NCBI RefSeq assembly: GCF_019431355.1
Contig: NZ_CP080269.1
Location: 868,001 to 932,000 of the forward strand
Direction of reading: 5' to 3'
Source: Paenibacillus sp. R14(2021)
Lineage (GTDB): Bacteria; Bacillota; Bacilli; Paenibacillales; Paenibacillaceae
Length of the DNA: 64,000 nucleotides
The notes beneath the pieces are model-generated. The model saw only the letters and a list, made by a program, of their open reading frames with translations. It was not told the origin of the DNA and did not search any database. Shown here piece by piece: positions 16,995 through 27,300 of this stretch (within the stretch, counting starts at the first letter, position 1; each line of letters opens with the position of its first letter). A program made the translations under genes and the position numbers.

Positions 16995-18518
16995 ATGAGC
17001 GAGCTTTTACTTGAAGTCAGGGAAATGAGCAAAACCTATCCCGGCGTTCAGGCGCTAAGCCAGGTTCAACTCGAGGTGCGTGCAGGAGAAGTTCATGCCC
17101 TGATTGGTGAAAATGGCGCCGGAAAATCAACCTTGATTAAAATTTTGGCAGGTGTTGAGCATCCGGACAAAGGGAGCGTATTTCTTTTTGAAGGCCGACC
17201 CGCCGAAATCCAGAGACCGATTGATGCCACTTTGAAGGGAATTTCGATCATATATCAGGATCTCAGCCTTTTTCCGAATTTAAGCGTGGCGGAGAACATC
17301 TGTAAAGGCCGTAAAACAAACAAACGCGGTTCGGGTTTTGTCAGATGGCGGGAAATGCGCGAAACGGCGAAACGCACATTGGATGAACTGGGTTTTGCGA
17401 TTGATGTGGATATCCCGTTGGAGAGATTAAGCATTGCCAAGCAGCAGCTTGTTGCGATTGCACGAGCCCTTGCCTTTGAAGCGAAATTGATCATCATGGA
17501 TGAACCGACTTCTTCTCTTTCGTCCGGCGAAGTCGAACTGCTTTATAAGGTCATCGAGGATTTAAAGCGAAGGGGCATCGCCATTCTCTTTGTTAGTCAT
17601 AAGATGGAAGAGCTGTTTAAAGTGTCCGACAGGTTCACCGTTCTTCGGGATGGCAAATTTGTCGGTTCGTACGATAAGGAAGAACTAAATGAAGACAAGC
17701 TTATCCGCCTCATGGTGGGCAGGGAATTGCAAGTGATCGAACGCGAAAATGCGGTACAAGGGAAGAAGATTCTGGAGGTAAGCGGTTTAACAAAAAAAGG
17801 AAACTTTAAGGATATCAGTTTCTCGCTCCATCAAGGCGAAGTGGTCACGATCACCGGACTTGTCGGATCAGGGAGATCGGAAGTCGCCCATGCCATTTTC
17901 GGTCTTGAGCGGTTTGAAAGCGGTACCGTTACGTTAGAAGGAAAGCCTTTAAAACTCACTTCTTCTGAACAAGCCGTTGCCAAAGGGATCGCATACGTTC
18001 CGGAGAGCCGGCAAAAAGAAGGACTCGTTCTTCAGCAATCCATTGTTCGCAATACATCGCTTTCTGTTTTGAAAAACCTTACAAATGGTTTTGGCAGCAT
18101 TAATGAAAAGAAAGAGCTTGAGATAGCAAATGAATACATCAAAAGCCTGGATATCAGGCCGAACCTTCCTTTTCTGAATACCGGCAACATGTCCGGGGGA
18201 AACCAACAGAAGGTAGTCATTGCCAAATGGCTGGCAACCAGCCCTAAAGTATTGATTGTCGATGAACCAACGAATGGAATTGACATCGGGGCAAAAAGAG
18301 AAATTCACAAGCTGCTCCGAAGGCTCGCAAAAAGCGGGATTGCCGTCCTGGTTATTTCTTCCGACCTATCCGAGGTGCTAGCGGTAAGTGACCGGATCCT
18401 CGTCATGCGAAAAGGAAAAATTGCCGGCGAGCTGCTGCAGCAGGAAGCGACACAAGAAAAAATTATGAATCTTGCCGTACTGGGAGCGCCTATGACTCTG
18501 GTCCCTGAACCGAATTGA
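16995..18518 (+). CDS. ribose/multiple-sugar ABC transporter ATP-binding protein (RbsA-like, two ATPase domains)
   Basis: A 507-residue tandem ATPase. Domain 1 has Walker A GENGAGKST (about 38-46), signature LSIAKQQLVAIARAL and Walker B LIIMDEP. Domain 2 has a degenerate Walker A GLVGSGRSE, which is normal for RbsA/AraG/XylG proteins, an intact signature MSGGNQQK and VLIVDEPTNGID. It energises the two permeases that follow. Ribosome binding site AAGGGGGG upstream of ATG 16995. Confidence 0.95.
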   Translation: MSELLLEVREMSKTYPGVQALSQVQLEVRAGEVHALIGENGAGKSTLIKILAGVEHPDKGSVFLFEGRPAEIQRPIDATLKGISIIYQDLSLFPNLSVAENICKGRKTNKRGSGFVRWREMRETAKRTLDELGFAIDVDIPLERLSIAKQQLVAIARALAFEAKLIIMDEPTSSLSSGEVELLYKVIEDLKRRGIAILFVSHKMEELFKVSDRFTVLRDGKFVGSYDKEELNEDKLIRLMVGRELQVIERENAVQGKKILEVSGLTKKGNFKDISFSLHQGEVVTITGLVGSGRSEVAHAIFGLERFESGTVTLEGKPLKLTSSEQAVAKGIAYVPESRQKEGLVLQQSIVRNTSLSVLKNLTNGFGSINEKKELEIANEYIKSLDIRPNLPFLNTGNMSGGNQQKVVIAKWLATSPKVLIVDEPTNGIDIGAKREIHKLLRRLAKSGIAVLVISSDLSEVLAVSDRILVMRKGKIAGELLQQEATQEKIMNLAVLGAPMTLVPEPN

Positions 18519-18539
18519 TGAGGAGGTGTATCTACATTT

Positions 18540-19523
18540 ATGAATAAACTTGTCCATCAAAAAGAATTCGGCATCGCTCTTGTCGTCATTCTGCTTTCGA
18601 TTCTTTTGACCGTATTGAGCCCTGTATTTCTCACTCCGGGGAACATCCTGGATATCTTGAAAGCAAATTCCGTCCTGGGTATTCTTGCCGTTGGTATGAC
18701 GCTGATTGTTATTACGGGAGGAATCGACGTTTCTGTAGCTGCCGTTACTGCAGCAGTAACCGTGATTATCGGCAAGCTGGCGGTCACCATAGGATCAAGC
18801 ACTTCAAGTCTTCTGGCTATATTTATTATCGCTCCGCTCGCGGGTGCTTGTTTTGGATTTATTAACGGTCTCCTGATCGCCAAAACAAAAATCCCGCCGA
18901 TCGTTGCTTCCCTTGGAACAATGAGCATTATTTCAGGTCTTACGCTCTATGTAACAAACGGGGATTACGTGAACAGCAGCATGCTTCCGAAAGGCTTCCT
19001 TCAGTTTTCGGATTTCAAAATCGGCGGCGTATCGATTTTAATCCTTATTTTTCTGCTTGCCGCCATATTCACCTGGTTTTTACTAAAGTATCTAACAATG
19101 GGCCGCGATATTCTTTCCTTCGGAGGCAACCCCGTTTCCGCAATGCGGGTCGGAATCAATTCGACGAAGGTGCAGCTATTCGTTTATACGTATATGGGCT
19201 TGCTGGCCGGTATCGCGGGCATTGTGCAAACCGCTTACAACAAAGGCGTCGATCCGAACGGATTTTCCGGGTTTGAGCTGACGGTTATTGCTGCCGTTGT
19301 GCTCGGCGGAGCGAATATTATGGGCGGCTCAGGCTCCATCCTGGGTACGGTTCTTGGGACACTTCTGCTTGGGATTATGCAGAACGGTCTGATTTTAGCT
19401 AAAATCAACACGTTTTGGCAGGACGTTTTTGTTGGTTTGATTATTTTAATCGCGGTTTCTTATGACGTGATCAAACGTAAACGGGCCGACAAAAGTCTGG
19501 CTAAAGTGGAAGTCGAAGCATAA
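18540..19523 (+). CDS. ribose-type ABC transporter permease 1
   Basis: A 327-residue RbsC/BPD_transp_2 permease with 8-10 hydrophobic helices and the family hallmark GFELTVIAAVVLGGANIMGG near the C-terminal third. The start follows GAGGAGGTG. The presence of two different RbsC-like permeases suggests a heterodimer. Confidence 0.92.
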   Translation: MNKLVHQKEFGIALVVILLSILLTVLSPVFLTPGNILDILKANSVLGILAVGMTLIVITGGIDVSVAAVTAAVTVIIGKLAVTIGSSTSSLLAIFIIAPLAGACFGFINGLLIAKTKIPPIVASLGTMSIISGLTLYVTNGDYVNSSMLPKGFLQFSDFKIGGVSILILIFLLAAIFTWFLLKYLTMGRDILSFGGNPVSAMRVGINSTKVQLFVYTYMGLLAGIAGIVQTAYNKGVDPNGFSGFELTVIAAVVLGGANIMGGSGSILGTVLGTLLLGIMQNGLILAKINTFWQDVFVGLIILIAVSYDVIKRKRADKSLAKVEVEA

Positions 19524-19539
19524 AAAGGGGGGGGAGAAT

Positions 19540-20487
19540 GTGAAACTTTCAAAGGAATGGATGCTGGGTGGGGTCTTGGTTGCACTGTTTATTGTGATGG
19601 CAATCGTTGCGCCCGGATTTACAGATGTCTATAATCTCACAAACATGCTGTTTCAAATTCCCGAGCTTGGCATCCTGTCGCTGGGCATGCTGGTTGTCAT
19701 TTTAACGTCCGGGATCGATCTCTCTATCACTTATCTTGCCGCTTTGTCGGGCGTGATTATGGCTTACTGTATGACCTCGGGGATGCCCCTGGCGCTCTCC
19801 ATTCTGTTAGGAGTGCTAACGGCACTTATTGGCGGGTTATTGAATGGTTTCTTCGTTGCCTTCGTCGGGGTTTCTCCTATTCTTGTTACACTAGGGACCA
19901 TGACTTTTTTTAAAGGGATCGTCACCCTGATTACGAAGGGCAACAGCATATCCGGATTTCCGGACAGCTACGCGGCGATCGGCAGTAACGCCTATTTCGG
20001 TATACCGCTGCCCGTTATTATTTTTGGCCTGATCGCATTAGCGGCATGGTACTTGCTGAATAAAACCGTATGGGGACGTCATGTATACATGACTGGAAAC
20101 AGCCCTATTGCCACCTTGTTCTCCGGAGTAAACACAAAACGGGTGATCATCTACGTTTATTTGTTCTCTGCCATGATGGCCGCGATTGCTGCCGTAATCA
20201 TGACAAGCCGCTACAATTCGGCCAAGGTGGATCTGGGAAGCTCCTATCTGCTGCAAAGCATATCCGTTGCCGTATTGGGAGGCGCAAGTATTTCCGGGGG
20301 TTACGGCAAAGTAATCGGAGTCGTTCTTGGTACCGCAATCTTTCAGGTTCTTTCAAGCGGTCTGAATCTGATGGGAGTCTCCAGCATGATTATTAATATC
20401 CTGGTTGGCGTCGTACTGATTGCTGTCCTGTTGATCAACTTCTTCTCGGCCAACATGAAACGAAACGAGCTCAGGAAAACAACTTAA
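19540..20487 (+). CDS. ribose-type ABC transporter permease 2
   Basis: A 315-residue RbsC-like permease with a GTG start behind GGGGGGGGAGA. The family block reads SISVAVLGGASISGGYGKV. It begins 16 bases after permease 1. Together they should form an asymmetric channel, as in LsrC/LsrD or RhaP/RhaQ systems. Confidence 0.92.
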   Translation: MKLSKEWMLGGVLVALFIVMAIVAPGFTDVYNLTNMLFQIPELGILSLGMLVVILTSGIDLSITYLAALSGVIMAYCMTSGMPLALSILLGVLTALIGGLLNGFFVAFVGVSPILVTLGTMTFFKGIVTLITKGNSISGFPDSYAAIGSNAYFGIPLPVIIFGLIALAAWYLLNKTVWGRHVYMTGNSPIATLFSGVNTKRVIIYVYLFSAMMAAIAAVIMTSRYNSAKVDLGSSYLLQSISVAVLGGASISGGYGKVIGVVLGTAIFQVLSSGLNLMGVSSMIINILVGVVLIAVLLINFFSANMKRNELRKTT

Positions 20488-20543
20488 TCCCGGTTTCACG
20501 CTTTGTTTTATATAGACCAACAAACAATCAGGAGGGTTTACAC

Positions 20544-21587
20544 ATGAAGAAAAAGGTTGGTTCACTCGTATTGTCTGTCGTATTGACAGCGGGGCTGTTA
20601 GCAGGCTGTGCAAGCGGCAAGCAGGAGAATACCGGAAACGATGCTTCGGCGAATAACGGAGCGGCTGGCTCCGGGAAAATTAAAATCGCCGTTGTTCCTA
20701 AATTGGTGGGCATTCCTTATTTCAACGCTTCGGAAAACGGGGCGAAAAAAGCAGGTGAAGATTTAGGCGTAGAAGTCATTTATACGGGGCCAACGCAGGC
20801 GGACGCCGCTCAGCAGGTTAAAGTTATTGAAGATTTGATATCGAAAAAGGTAGATGTCATTGCCGTCGCTCCCAACGATCCGGCTGCTTTGTCCCCGGTG
20901 CTGAAAAAAGCGAAAGCCCAAGGCATTAAAGTCATGGACTGGGATACCAAAGCGGATCAATCAATTGTCGATCTGTCCGTTCAGCAAATCGATAATGAAG
21001 TCTATGGCCGCCATATGGCCGATCTGCTGGTACAAGCTATGAAAAAAGAAGAGGGCAATATCGCGATTATTACCGGCGGTCTGTCGGCAAACAATCTGAA
21101 TACCTGGATCGATTGGTCTACCAAGCAAATTGAGGAAAAATATCCGAAGCTTAACATTATCGGCGAAAAAATCGGAACCGATGAGAAGCAGCAGGTCGCT
21201 TACCAGAAAACACTCGATTTGCTGAAAGCGAACCCGGATCTTGACGGTATCCTTGCTTATTCGACAGTCGCGCCTCTTGGCGCAGCTCAGGCGATTCAGG
21301 AGAAGAACATGCAGGACAAAGTTTCGCTTATCGGCGTTGCGCTGCCTACCGATTCCAAACCATTCCTGGAGGACGGCTCGCTCGATACTGCTACCCTTTG
21401 GAATCCGGTTAACCTCGGGTACTTGACTGTCGTAGCGGCCAAAGCTTTGAAAGAAGGACAACCCATCACGGATGGGCAAGATATTCCGAATATCGGTAAA
21501 GTACAAGTGAAAGACGGAGGGAAAACGATTATCCTCGGACCTCCTACTGATTTCACGAAGGAAAATGCCGGACAGTTCGATTTCTAA
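20544..21587 (+). CDS. sugar-binding lipoprotein (RhaS/LsrB/ribose-binding type)
   Basis: A 347-residue periplasmic-binding-protein type 1 (Peripla_BP_4) receptor. The lipobox LLAGC places the lipidated cysteine at about 22, followed by a short linker. The mature part starts IKIAVVPKLVGIPYFN and contains KVDVIAVAPNDPAAL and GGLSANNLNTWIDW. It most resembles rhamnose- and AI-2-type receptors, so a ketose or deoxysugar is as likely as ribose. CAGGAGGG precedes the ATG. Confidence 0.9.
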   Translation: MKKKVGSLVLSVVLTAGLLAGCASGKQENTGNDASANNGAAGSGKIKIAVVPKLVGIPYFNASENGAKKAGEDLGVEVIYTGPTQADAAQQVKVIEDLISKKVDVIAVAPNDPAALSPVLKKAKAQGIKVMDWDTKADQSIVDLSVQQIDNEVYGRHMADLLVQAMKKEEGNIAIITGGLSANNLNTWIDWSTKQIEEKYPKLNIIGEKIGTDEKQQVAYQKTLDLLKANPDLDGILAYSTVAPLGAAQAIQEKNMQDKVSLIGVALPTDSKPFLEDGSLDTATLWNPVNLGYLTVVAAKALKEGQPITDGQDIPNIGKVQVKDGGKTIILGPPTDFTKENAGQFDF

Positions 21588-21614
21588 ATCAATAAGCGGA
21601 TGGTGGAGAGAACC

Positions 21615-22562
21615 ATGCTGCAAAATTATGCGCAGAAAAGCGAAAAAATCAAACAGGCCTTTCGCGAATTAAAGAAAAATCATCCGGAACAGCTTAAACA
21701 AAGATTGAACATGTCCTGGAGCAACTGGGGATTCGGCGTCGAATCCCTGGCTGCTGCAGCCAAACGTTTAAGTAAATACGATGTGAAATACATGGAGCTG
21801 CACGGGAACCATTACGGTGCGGATTTGGGGTATCAAACCAAGGAAGTCAATCAGATTTTGCAAGGCTGCGGCATCGAAGTATCGGGTGTTTGCGGAATGT
21901 TCTCGAAGGAAAATGACCTCTCCAGCAACATCGCGAATCATCGGCAGGCGGCAATCGATTACATTCGGCGGGAAACCGAGTTTACGGCTTCCGTAAATGG
22001 GAAGTACCTGCTGGTGGTCCCTGCAGCTGTCGGCCGTCCTAATAAAGTTGACGATATGGAATGGGCGAGAAGCATCGAAACATTGCGTATCGTTGCCGAT
22101 TCGTTCAGCAAATGGAACATTAAAGCGGCCATCGAACCGATCCGCGCTGCGGAAACATCTCTCGTGCACAATATTGCCCAGGCGCAGGCTTATATTCATG
22201 AAGTGAATCATCCCGGAATCCGGCATATTAATGGAGATATTTATCATATGCAAGTGGAAGAACCCCATATTGGCGAAGCTATTTTGCAAGCGGGAGGCCA
22301 GCTAACCAATCTGCATATGGCGGACAGCAATCGCGGCGCATTAGGTACGGGGCATATGGATGTGGACACGATCATTATGGCGCTTTACCTCATCGGCTTT
22401 AACCGCGAAGGCTGTTATGTTACGCCGGAACCGCTGGGTCCCGGAGGAAATCCATACCCTGCCATGTACGGGAAGCCGAATCAAGATGAGCTGGATGAAT
22501 TGGTCCGTTATACCGTCACCTATTTCAGACAAAGGGAAGCTCTATTGATAGAAGCTTTATAA
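21615..22562 (+). CDS. sugar isomerase/epimerase TIM-barrel protein
   Basis: A 315-residue protein with an N-terminal helical extension (1-35) and a xylose-isomerase-like barrel. Likely metal ligands are E in [11 protein letters not shown] and H in [11 protein letters not shown] in LHMADSNRG and E in [13 protein letters not shown] 21615 follows GGTGGAGAG; ATG 21600 is an alternative. Located between receptor and kinase, it is a candidate keto-sugar 3-epimerase of the L-ribulose/D-tagatose type, feeding the ribulokinase. Confidence 0.85.
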   Translation: MLQNYAQKSEKIKQAFRELKKNHPEQLKQRLNMSWSNWGFGVESLAAAAKRLSKYDVKYMELHGNHYGADLGYQTKEVNQILQGCGIEVSGVCGMFSKENDLSSNIANHRQAAIDYIRRETEFTASVNGKYLLVVPAAVGRPNKVDDMEWARSIETLRIVADSFSKWNIKAAIEPIRAAETSLVHNIAQAQAYIHEVNHPGIRHINGDIYHMQVEEPHIGEAILQAGGQLTNLHMADSNRGALGTGHMDVDTIIMALYLIGFNREGCYVTPEPLGPGGNPYPAMYGKPNQDELDELVRYTVTYFRQREALLIEAL

Positions 22563-22576
22563 TAAGAGGTGATCGT

Positions 22577-24250
22577 ATGAAATACAGTATCGGCGTCGAT
22601 TTCGGCACCCTTTCCGGCAGAGCCCTGCTTATCGAGGTTGAAACCGGCAGAGAAGTGGCTTCGGCTGTAAAAGGCTATACCCATGGCATCATGGATCAGT
22701 TTCTCCCGGATGGATTGACCGCGCTTGAAACGGACTGGGCTTTGCAGCATCCTGAGGATTATTTGGAAGTTCTAAAAGTGACCGTTCCGGAGGTGCTCCG
22801 TAAGTCCGGCGTCTCGCCGGAAGATGTGATCGGAGTGGGCATTGATTTCACCTCATCTACGATAATCCCGGTAAAAGCGGACGGCACGCCGTTATGCTTT
22901 TTGGACGAATTCAAAAGCCGCCCCCATAGCTATGCGAAACTTTGGAAGCACCATGCCGCCCAAGAGGAGGCCAATCTTCTCAATGAACGGGCCGAGCAGC
23001 TGAATGAAACCTTTCTTGCCCGTTACGGCGGCAAAATCTCGTCGGAATGGCTGCTGCCAAAAGCCTGGCAAATACTAAACGAGGACCCCGAAATTTATGC
23101 AGCGGCGGATTCTTTTCTGGAAGCGACCGATTGGATTGTCTCGCAATTGATCGGCAAGGAAATGCGCAACAGCTGTACGGCCGGCTATAAAGCGATTTGG
23201 CATAAACAGGACGGCTATCCGTCGAATGCTTTTTTGAAATCGCTGGACCCGCGTCTGGAAAATTTCGTTGAAGAGAAATTGTCTGCCGAGCTTTATCCGG
23301 TGGGAACGAAAGCCGGAGAGATTACGGCAGAAGCGGCCCGGATGACCGGACTTCGAGAAGGAACGGCCGTCGCCGTTGGTAATGTGGATGCGCATGTAGC
23401 CATTCCCGCGGTCGGTATTACGGAACCGGGAAAAATGCTGATGGTTATGGGAACATCGACATGTCATATTTTACTGGGCAAAGAAGAGAAAATCGTCCCA
23501 GGCATGTGCGGCGTCGTAGAGGATGGCGTCATGCCGGGATGGATGGGCTACGAGGCCGGGCAATCCTGCGTGGGCGATCACTTTGCCTGGTTTGTCGGAA
23601 ATTGTGTATCTTCCGAAGCTCAGCAAGAGGCCGCGAGGAACGGAATGGATATCCAGCAATTCCTTACTCAAAAAGCGCAGCGATTGTCCGTAGGCGAAAG
23701 CGGTCTGATCGCGCTCGATTGGTGGAACGGCAACCGTTCAACTTTGGTTGATGCGGATCTGACAGGCTTGTTTCTCGGCATGACGCTGCAAACGAAGCCT
23801 GAGGAGATGTATCGGGCTTTGCTCGAAGCGACTGCCTATGGAACGAAAATCATCATTGACGCGTTCAACGTTAGCGGCGTACCCGTCACCGAGCTGTATG
23901 CGGCAGGCGGCATCGCGGAGAAAAATCCTTTGATGATGCAAATTTATGCGGACGTATGCAATATGGAAATTCGAATTGCCGCGTCCAGCCAGACGCCCGC
24001 CTACGGATCGGCTATGTTCGGAGCAGTTGCAGCAGGCAAAGAACGCGGGGGCTACGATACGATCTCGGAAGCGGCTAAAGCCATCGGAAAAGTGAAAGCG
24101 CATTATTACAAGCCAATTCCGGAAAATACGGCTGTTTACGAGGAGCTGTATGCCGAATATAAACGTCTGTACCACTATTTCGGCCAAGGGGAGAACGATG
24201 TGATGAAACGTCTAAAGGCGATCAGGAAGAACGCTTTGAAGTACGATTAA
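22577..24250 (+). CDS. araB: ribulokinase (AraB-like FGGY kinase)
   Basis: A 557-residue FGGY-family kinase. The N-terminal ATP/sugar site begins [16 protein letters not shown], as in AraB, and the C-terminal nucleotide block reads [32 protein letters not shown] and LDWWNGNRS are also AraB-typical. It phosphorylates L-ribulose or another 2-ketopentose. No araA or araD is present here, so this paralogue more likely serves a rare pentulose delivered by the linked ABC system and epimerase. Confidence 0.9.
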   Translation: MKYSIGVDFGTLSGRALLIEVETGREVASAVKGYTHGIMDQFLPDGLTALETDWALQHPEDYLEVLKVTVPEVLRKSGVSPEDVIGVGIDFTSSTIIPVKADGTPLCFLDEFKSRPHSYAKLWKHHAAQEEANLLNERAEQLNETFLARYGGKISSEWLLPKAWQILNEDPEIYAAADSFLEATDWIVSQLIGKEMRNSCTAGYKAIWHKQDGYPSNAFLKSLDPRLENFVEEKLSAELYPVGTKAGEITAEAARMTGLREGTAVAVGNVDAHVAIPAVGITEPGKMLMVMGTSTCHILLGKEEKIVPGMCGVVEDGVMPGWMGYEAGQSCVGDHFAWFVGNCVSSEAQQEAARNGMDIQQFLTQKAQRLSVGESGLIALDWWNGNRSTLVDADLTGLFLGMTLQTKPEEMYRALLEATAYGTKIIIDAFNVSGVPVTELYAAGGIAEKNPLMMQIYADVCNMEIRIAASSQTPAYGSAMFGAVAAGKERGGYDTISEAAKAIGKVKAHYYKPIPENTAVYEELYAEYKRLYHYFGQGENDVMKRLKAIRKNALKYD

Positions 24251-24293
24251 AATCGTTCATCATATGTCGGGCAGAATCCTACGAATCATAAAG

Positions 24294-24334
24294 AAATGGC
24301 GCCACAGATTTGAGGTCTGTGACGCCATTTTTGT
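24294..24334 (+). terminator. terminator with TGGCGCCACAG stem
   Basis: Positions 24294-24308 pair with 24316-24330 with one mismatch and are followed by T residues. The arms share their sequence with another hairpin at 38051-38088. Confidence 0.8.
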
Positions 24335-24395
24335 GCCTTAGAGATCACCTTCAAGCTTCAAAATCACATGGACAAGAGACGGCCTCATGAAGCGA

Positions 24396-27300
24396 TTAGT
24401 TGATTAAACCGGATTGCTGAAGCAAATTGAAGATGGCTGCCGCTGCCTCTTCACGGGTAGTTGACTTCTTTGGCGAGAAGAAGAAGCCGCCGTTCACTTC
24501 TTTGGCTTTCATCAGTCCGATTTCCGTGACTGTTTGGATGCTGTTCTTCGCGTAATCGGAGATGTCATCGGCATCCGCAAAATCAGCGCGGCCTGCTGGG
24601 TGCTCTGCTTTCAGTGCCAGCAATCCGGCAGCACGCTCCAGCATAACGGCCAAATCTTGATGCGTGATGGTTCCGTTCGGGTTAAAGCTTCCCTTACCAA
24701 GCCCTGTGATGATACCGGCTTGATAGGCTGCGCCTACTTCGTCCGCATACCATTTGTCAGCTGTCACATCTTTGAACGGCAGTTCAGTGCTGCTTTGAAG
24801 ACCAAGTGCACGTGTCAGCATCGCTGCAAATTCCGCGCGTGTCACCGAAGCGCTAGGCGAGAACGTCGCTTGCGATGTTCCCTCAAGGAGCAGCTTGCTA
24901 GCAAGGGCTTCGATTTTCGTTTTTTCCATCGCGTTATCGATGTCGTTGAAAGCGATTGTTCGAGTGACTACCGCATAAGCAGCATAGCCGGAACGGGTTA
25001 CGGTAACCGTTGTTGTGCCGTCGCTGTTTAAGGTAAACGTTGCAGGGGCTGGGCTCACCGTGTGACCGCCGAGGTAAAGTACCCCAGCCGATTTGGTGTC
25101 TGCGTCCTTAGCAAGAACAAAGGACTGTTTAACAAAATCCTTGCTTGAAAGCTGTAGAGGTACCGCCGCCGTGCCTTGAACGCTGTTGACTTCAAATGCA
25201 ACCGGTGTGCCAAGCACCGTTATGCCGAGGGCTGCATTCGTGAATGCTGCGCGCTGCTGTTCCGCGCTTGATAAAGTCACTTGAATGCCGGCATTTTTAG
25301 GTGCCTTGGCAAGTATCCGAACTGGCAGTGCAGCTGCTGTAGTTTCATTCGTGAAGACGATGGAATTGGCTGCATTGGATTTGGACAGCAGTTCGACTTG
25401 GCTTGCAGTCAGGTTCAATTGCGCTTGCTGTGCGGTCGCTGGGGTTGTAACGATTACGGCAACAGGCTCTGTTTTCAAGGCTTGCTGCAAGTCGGAGTCG
25501 GAAATGGCTGCGATGACTTTGTTTCCGTCCGTTTTCAAATCAGGCTTAACAAGCTGCTGTGTTTGTCCTTTGTTTATCACGTTTGCGAGTGAATAATTAG
25601 TCGACTGAGCAGGAGGAACAATAATCACTGAACCGCCGTTGTTACCGCCGCTGCTCGGAGCTGTAAGAGTCACCTTTACGTTAAGCGTTGTCTTAATGGC
25701 TGGTTTCGCCGCAGAAGCGATTGTTACCGTCAATTCAACCTCTGTGCTGCTGCTCGGCCGTTTAACCAATACGCCCTCGTTATTGATGAATTCTGCTTTG
25801 CTGCTTCCCGTCACTTTGTACGTAATGCCAGGTGTAGTTGGAAGGGTGAGTACTGCTTCGTTCAGATTCGTTGTGTTGGAAATATTCGCTTGGAAATCAT
25901 CTTTGGCTTGATTCACGATTTCCCACAGGGAATCGATGTTTACAAACAATTTGCCCGAAGCGACGGCCTCTGTTACATTGCCGGCGTCGTCCCAAGCATG
26001 AACAACGATGACGCCGCCATCGAGAATCAGCGTATCCGGTGTTTTATAGCTGCCTTCATAAAGGCCTGGCGTAGTTGCGCTTTCAATCATTGCGATTTCG
26101 TTCGCCTTCGTGTTTTGAAGAGCGCTTGGCAGCTCGATCCGGAATGCGGCGTTCAAGCCCGGGGTGCTCTTGAAGGATACAGGCAGCGTATCCCCTTGAT
26201 TCAGCGTCACATCAGTCGCTGGGGTAATCTCGCTAATCGCATATGAACTTAAATCCAAATAGACAGTACGCGTCACCGTTGTTTCATTGCCTCCAAGATC
26301 TTTCGAAGTGACATGGATGATATTCGTGCCTGGATCAAGCAGAATACGGTGCGTAAACGTACCTTCGGAGCTCACATTCGCCAATTCTCCATTGACGTTT
26401 AACTCGCTCAAGAACGCATCGCTAGTTGTTCCTGAGACGGTCAACGCTTCTAGATTTGTCTTGAAGTTGTCGACTGGAGCAGCTAGTGTTAGGCTCGGAG
26501 CTGTAACATCAAGCGTTACCTCGGTAGGTACGGAGCGATCCGTCGTTTTCCCCAAAATATCAGCTTCAACAGTCAAGCTGTTCCTTCCTGGTTGCAGCTG
26601 GACAGGTATTGTAAATTTTCCGTTCTCGACCGACACGGTCCCTACTTTGGCAGCTCCGTTATATAGGGTTACTGCCGACCCGTCAACGGGCAGAAGTCCG
26701 GTTACTTCAATCGAGGTTTCGTTCGTATACGTGTTCGCGGCAGGCAAAGTGATGACAGGTGCTTTTACTTCGTTTGTGACCAGCGCGTTGATCATATAGT
26801 TTCCTTCACCTGCAGGCGCCAAGACCCACAAGCCTTCAGTCATCCGCCAGCTGCGAAGCGCGCTCTGACCGTCCTTATCCACGCCAAGCCCAGGCGTATC
26901 CGGATAAGTGCCTTCTTGGATATAGGCGATATAGAAATCGCCTTGAACAACAACAGGGGATGGGAATTCGACTCTCGTCCAATTGTTGTCGCGCAATGCT
27001 TCTGCTTCGTATGGACCTGCGATCAGACGTCCGGGAGATCCATTGCTTCCGCTTGCGTCATACAACGCATACTTGAAATTCGTGCCGCCGGGATCAGGCC
27101 ATGTCGAATCCCAGAATTTGAATAAAGCACCTGAAATTTGCGCGGCACCCGCCGATGGCGTCATTCGAACGGCCCACGTGTACCCTGATACGCGGGAAGC
27201 GTAAGCATCTTCAGCTGTTCCGTCGTCATAGCTGATGCCATTCGGAATGCCGATGAACGGCTTGAGCGTCACGTTAGCTTCAACTGAACCGTTCGCAGGT

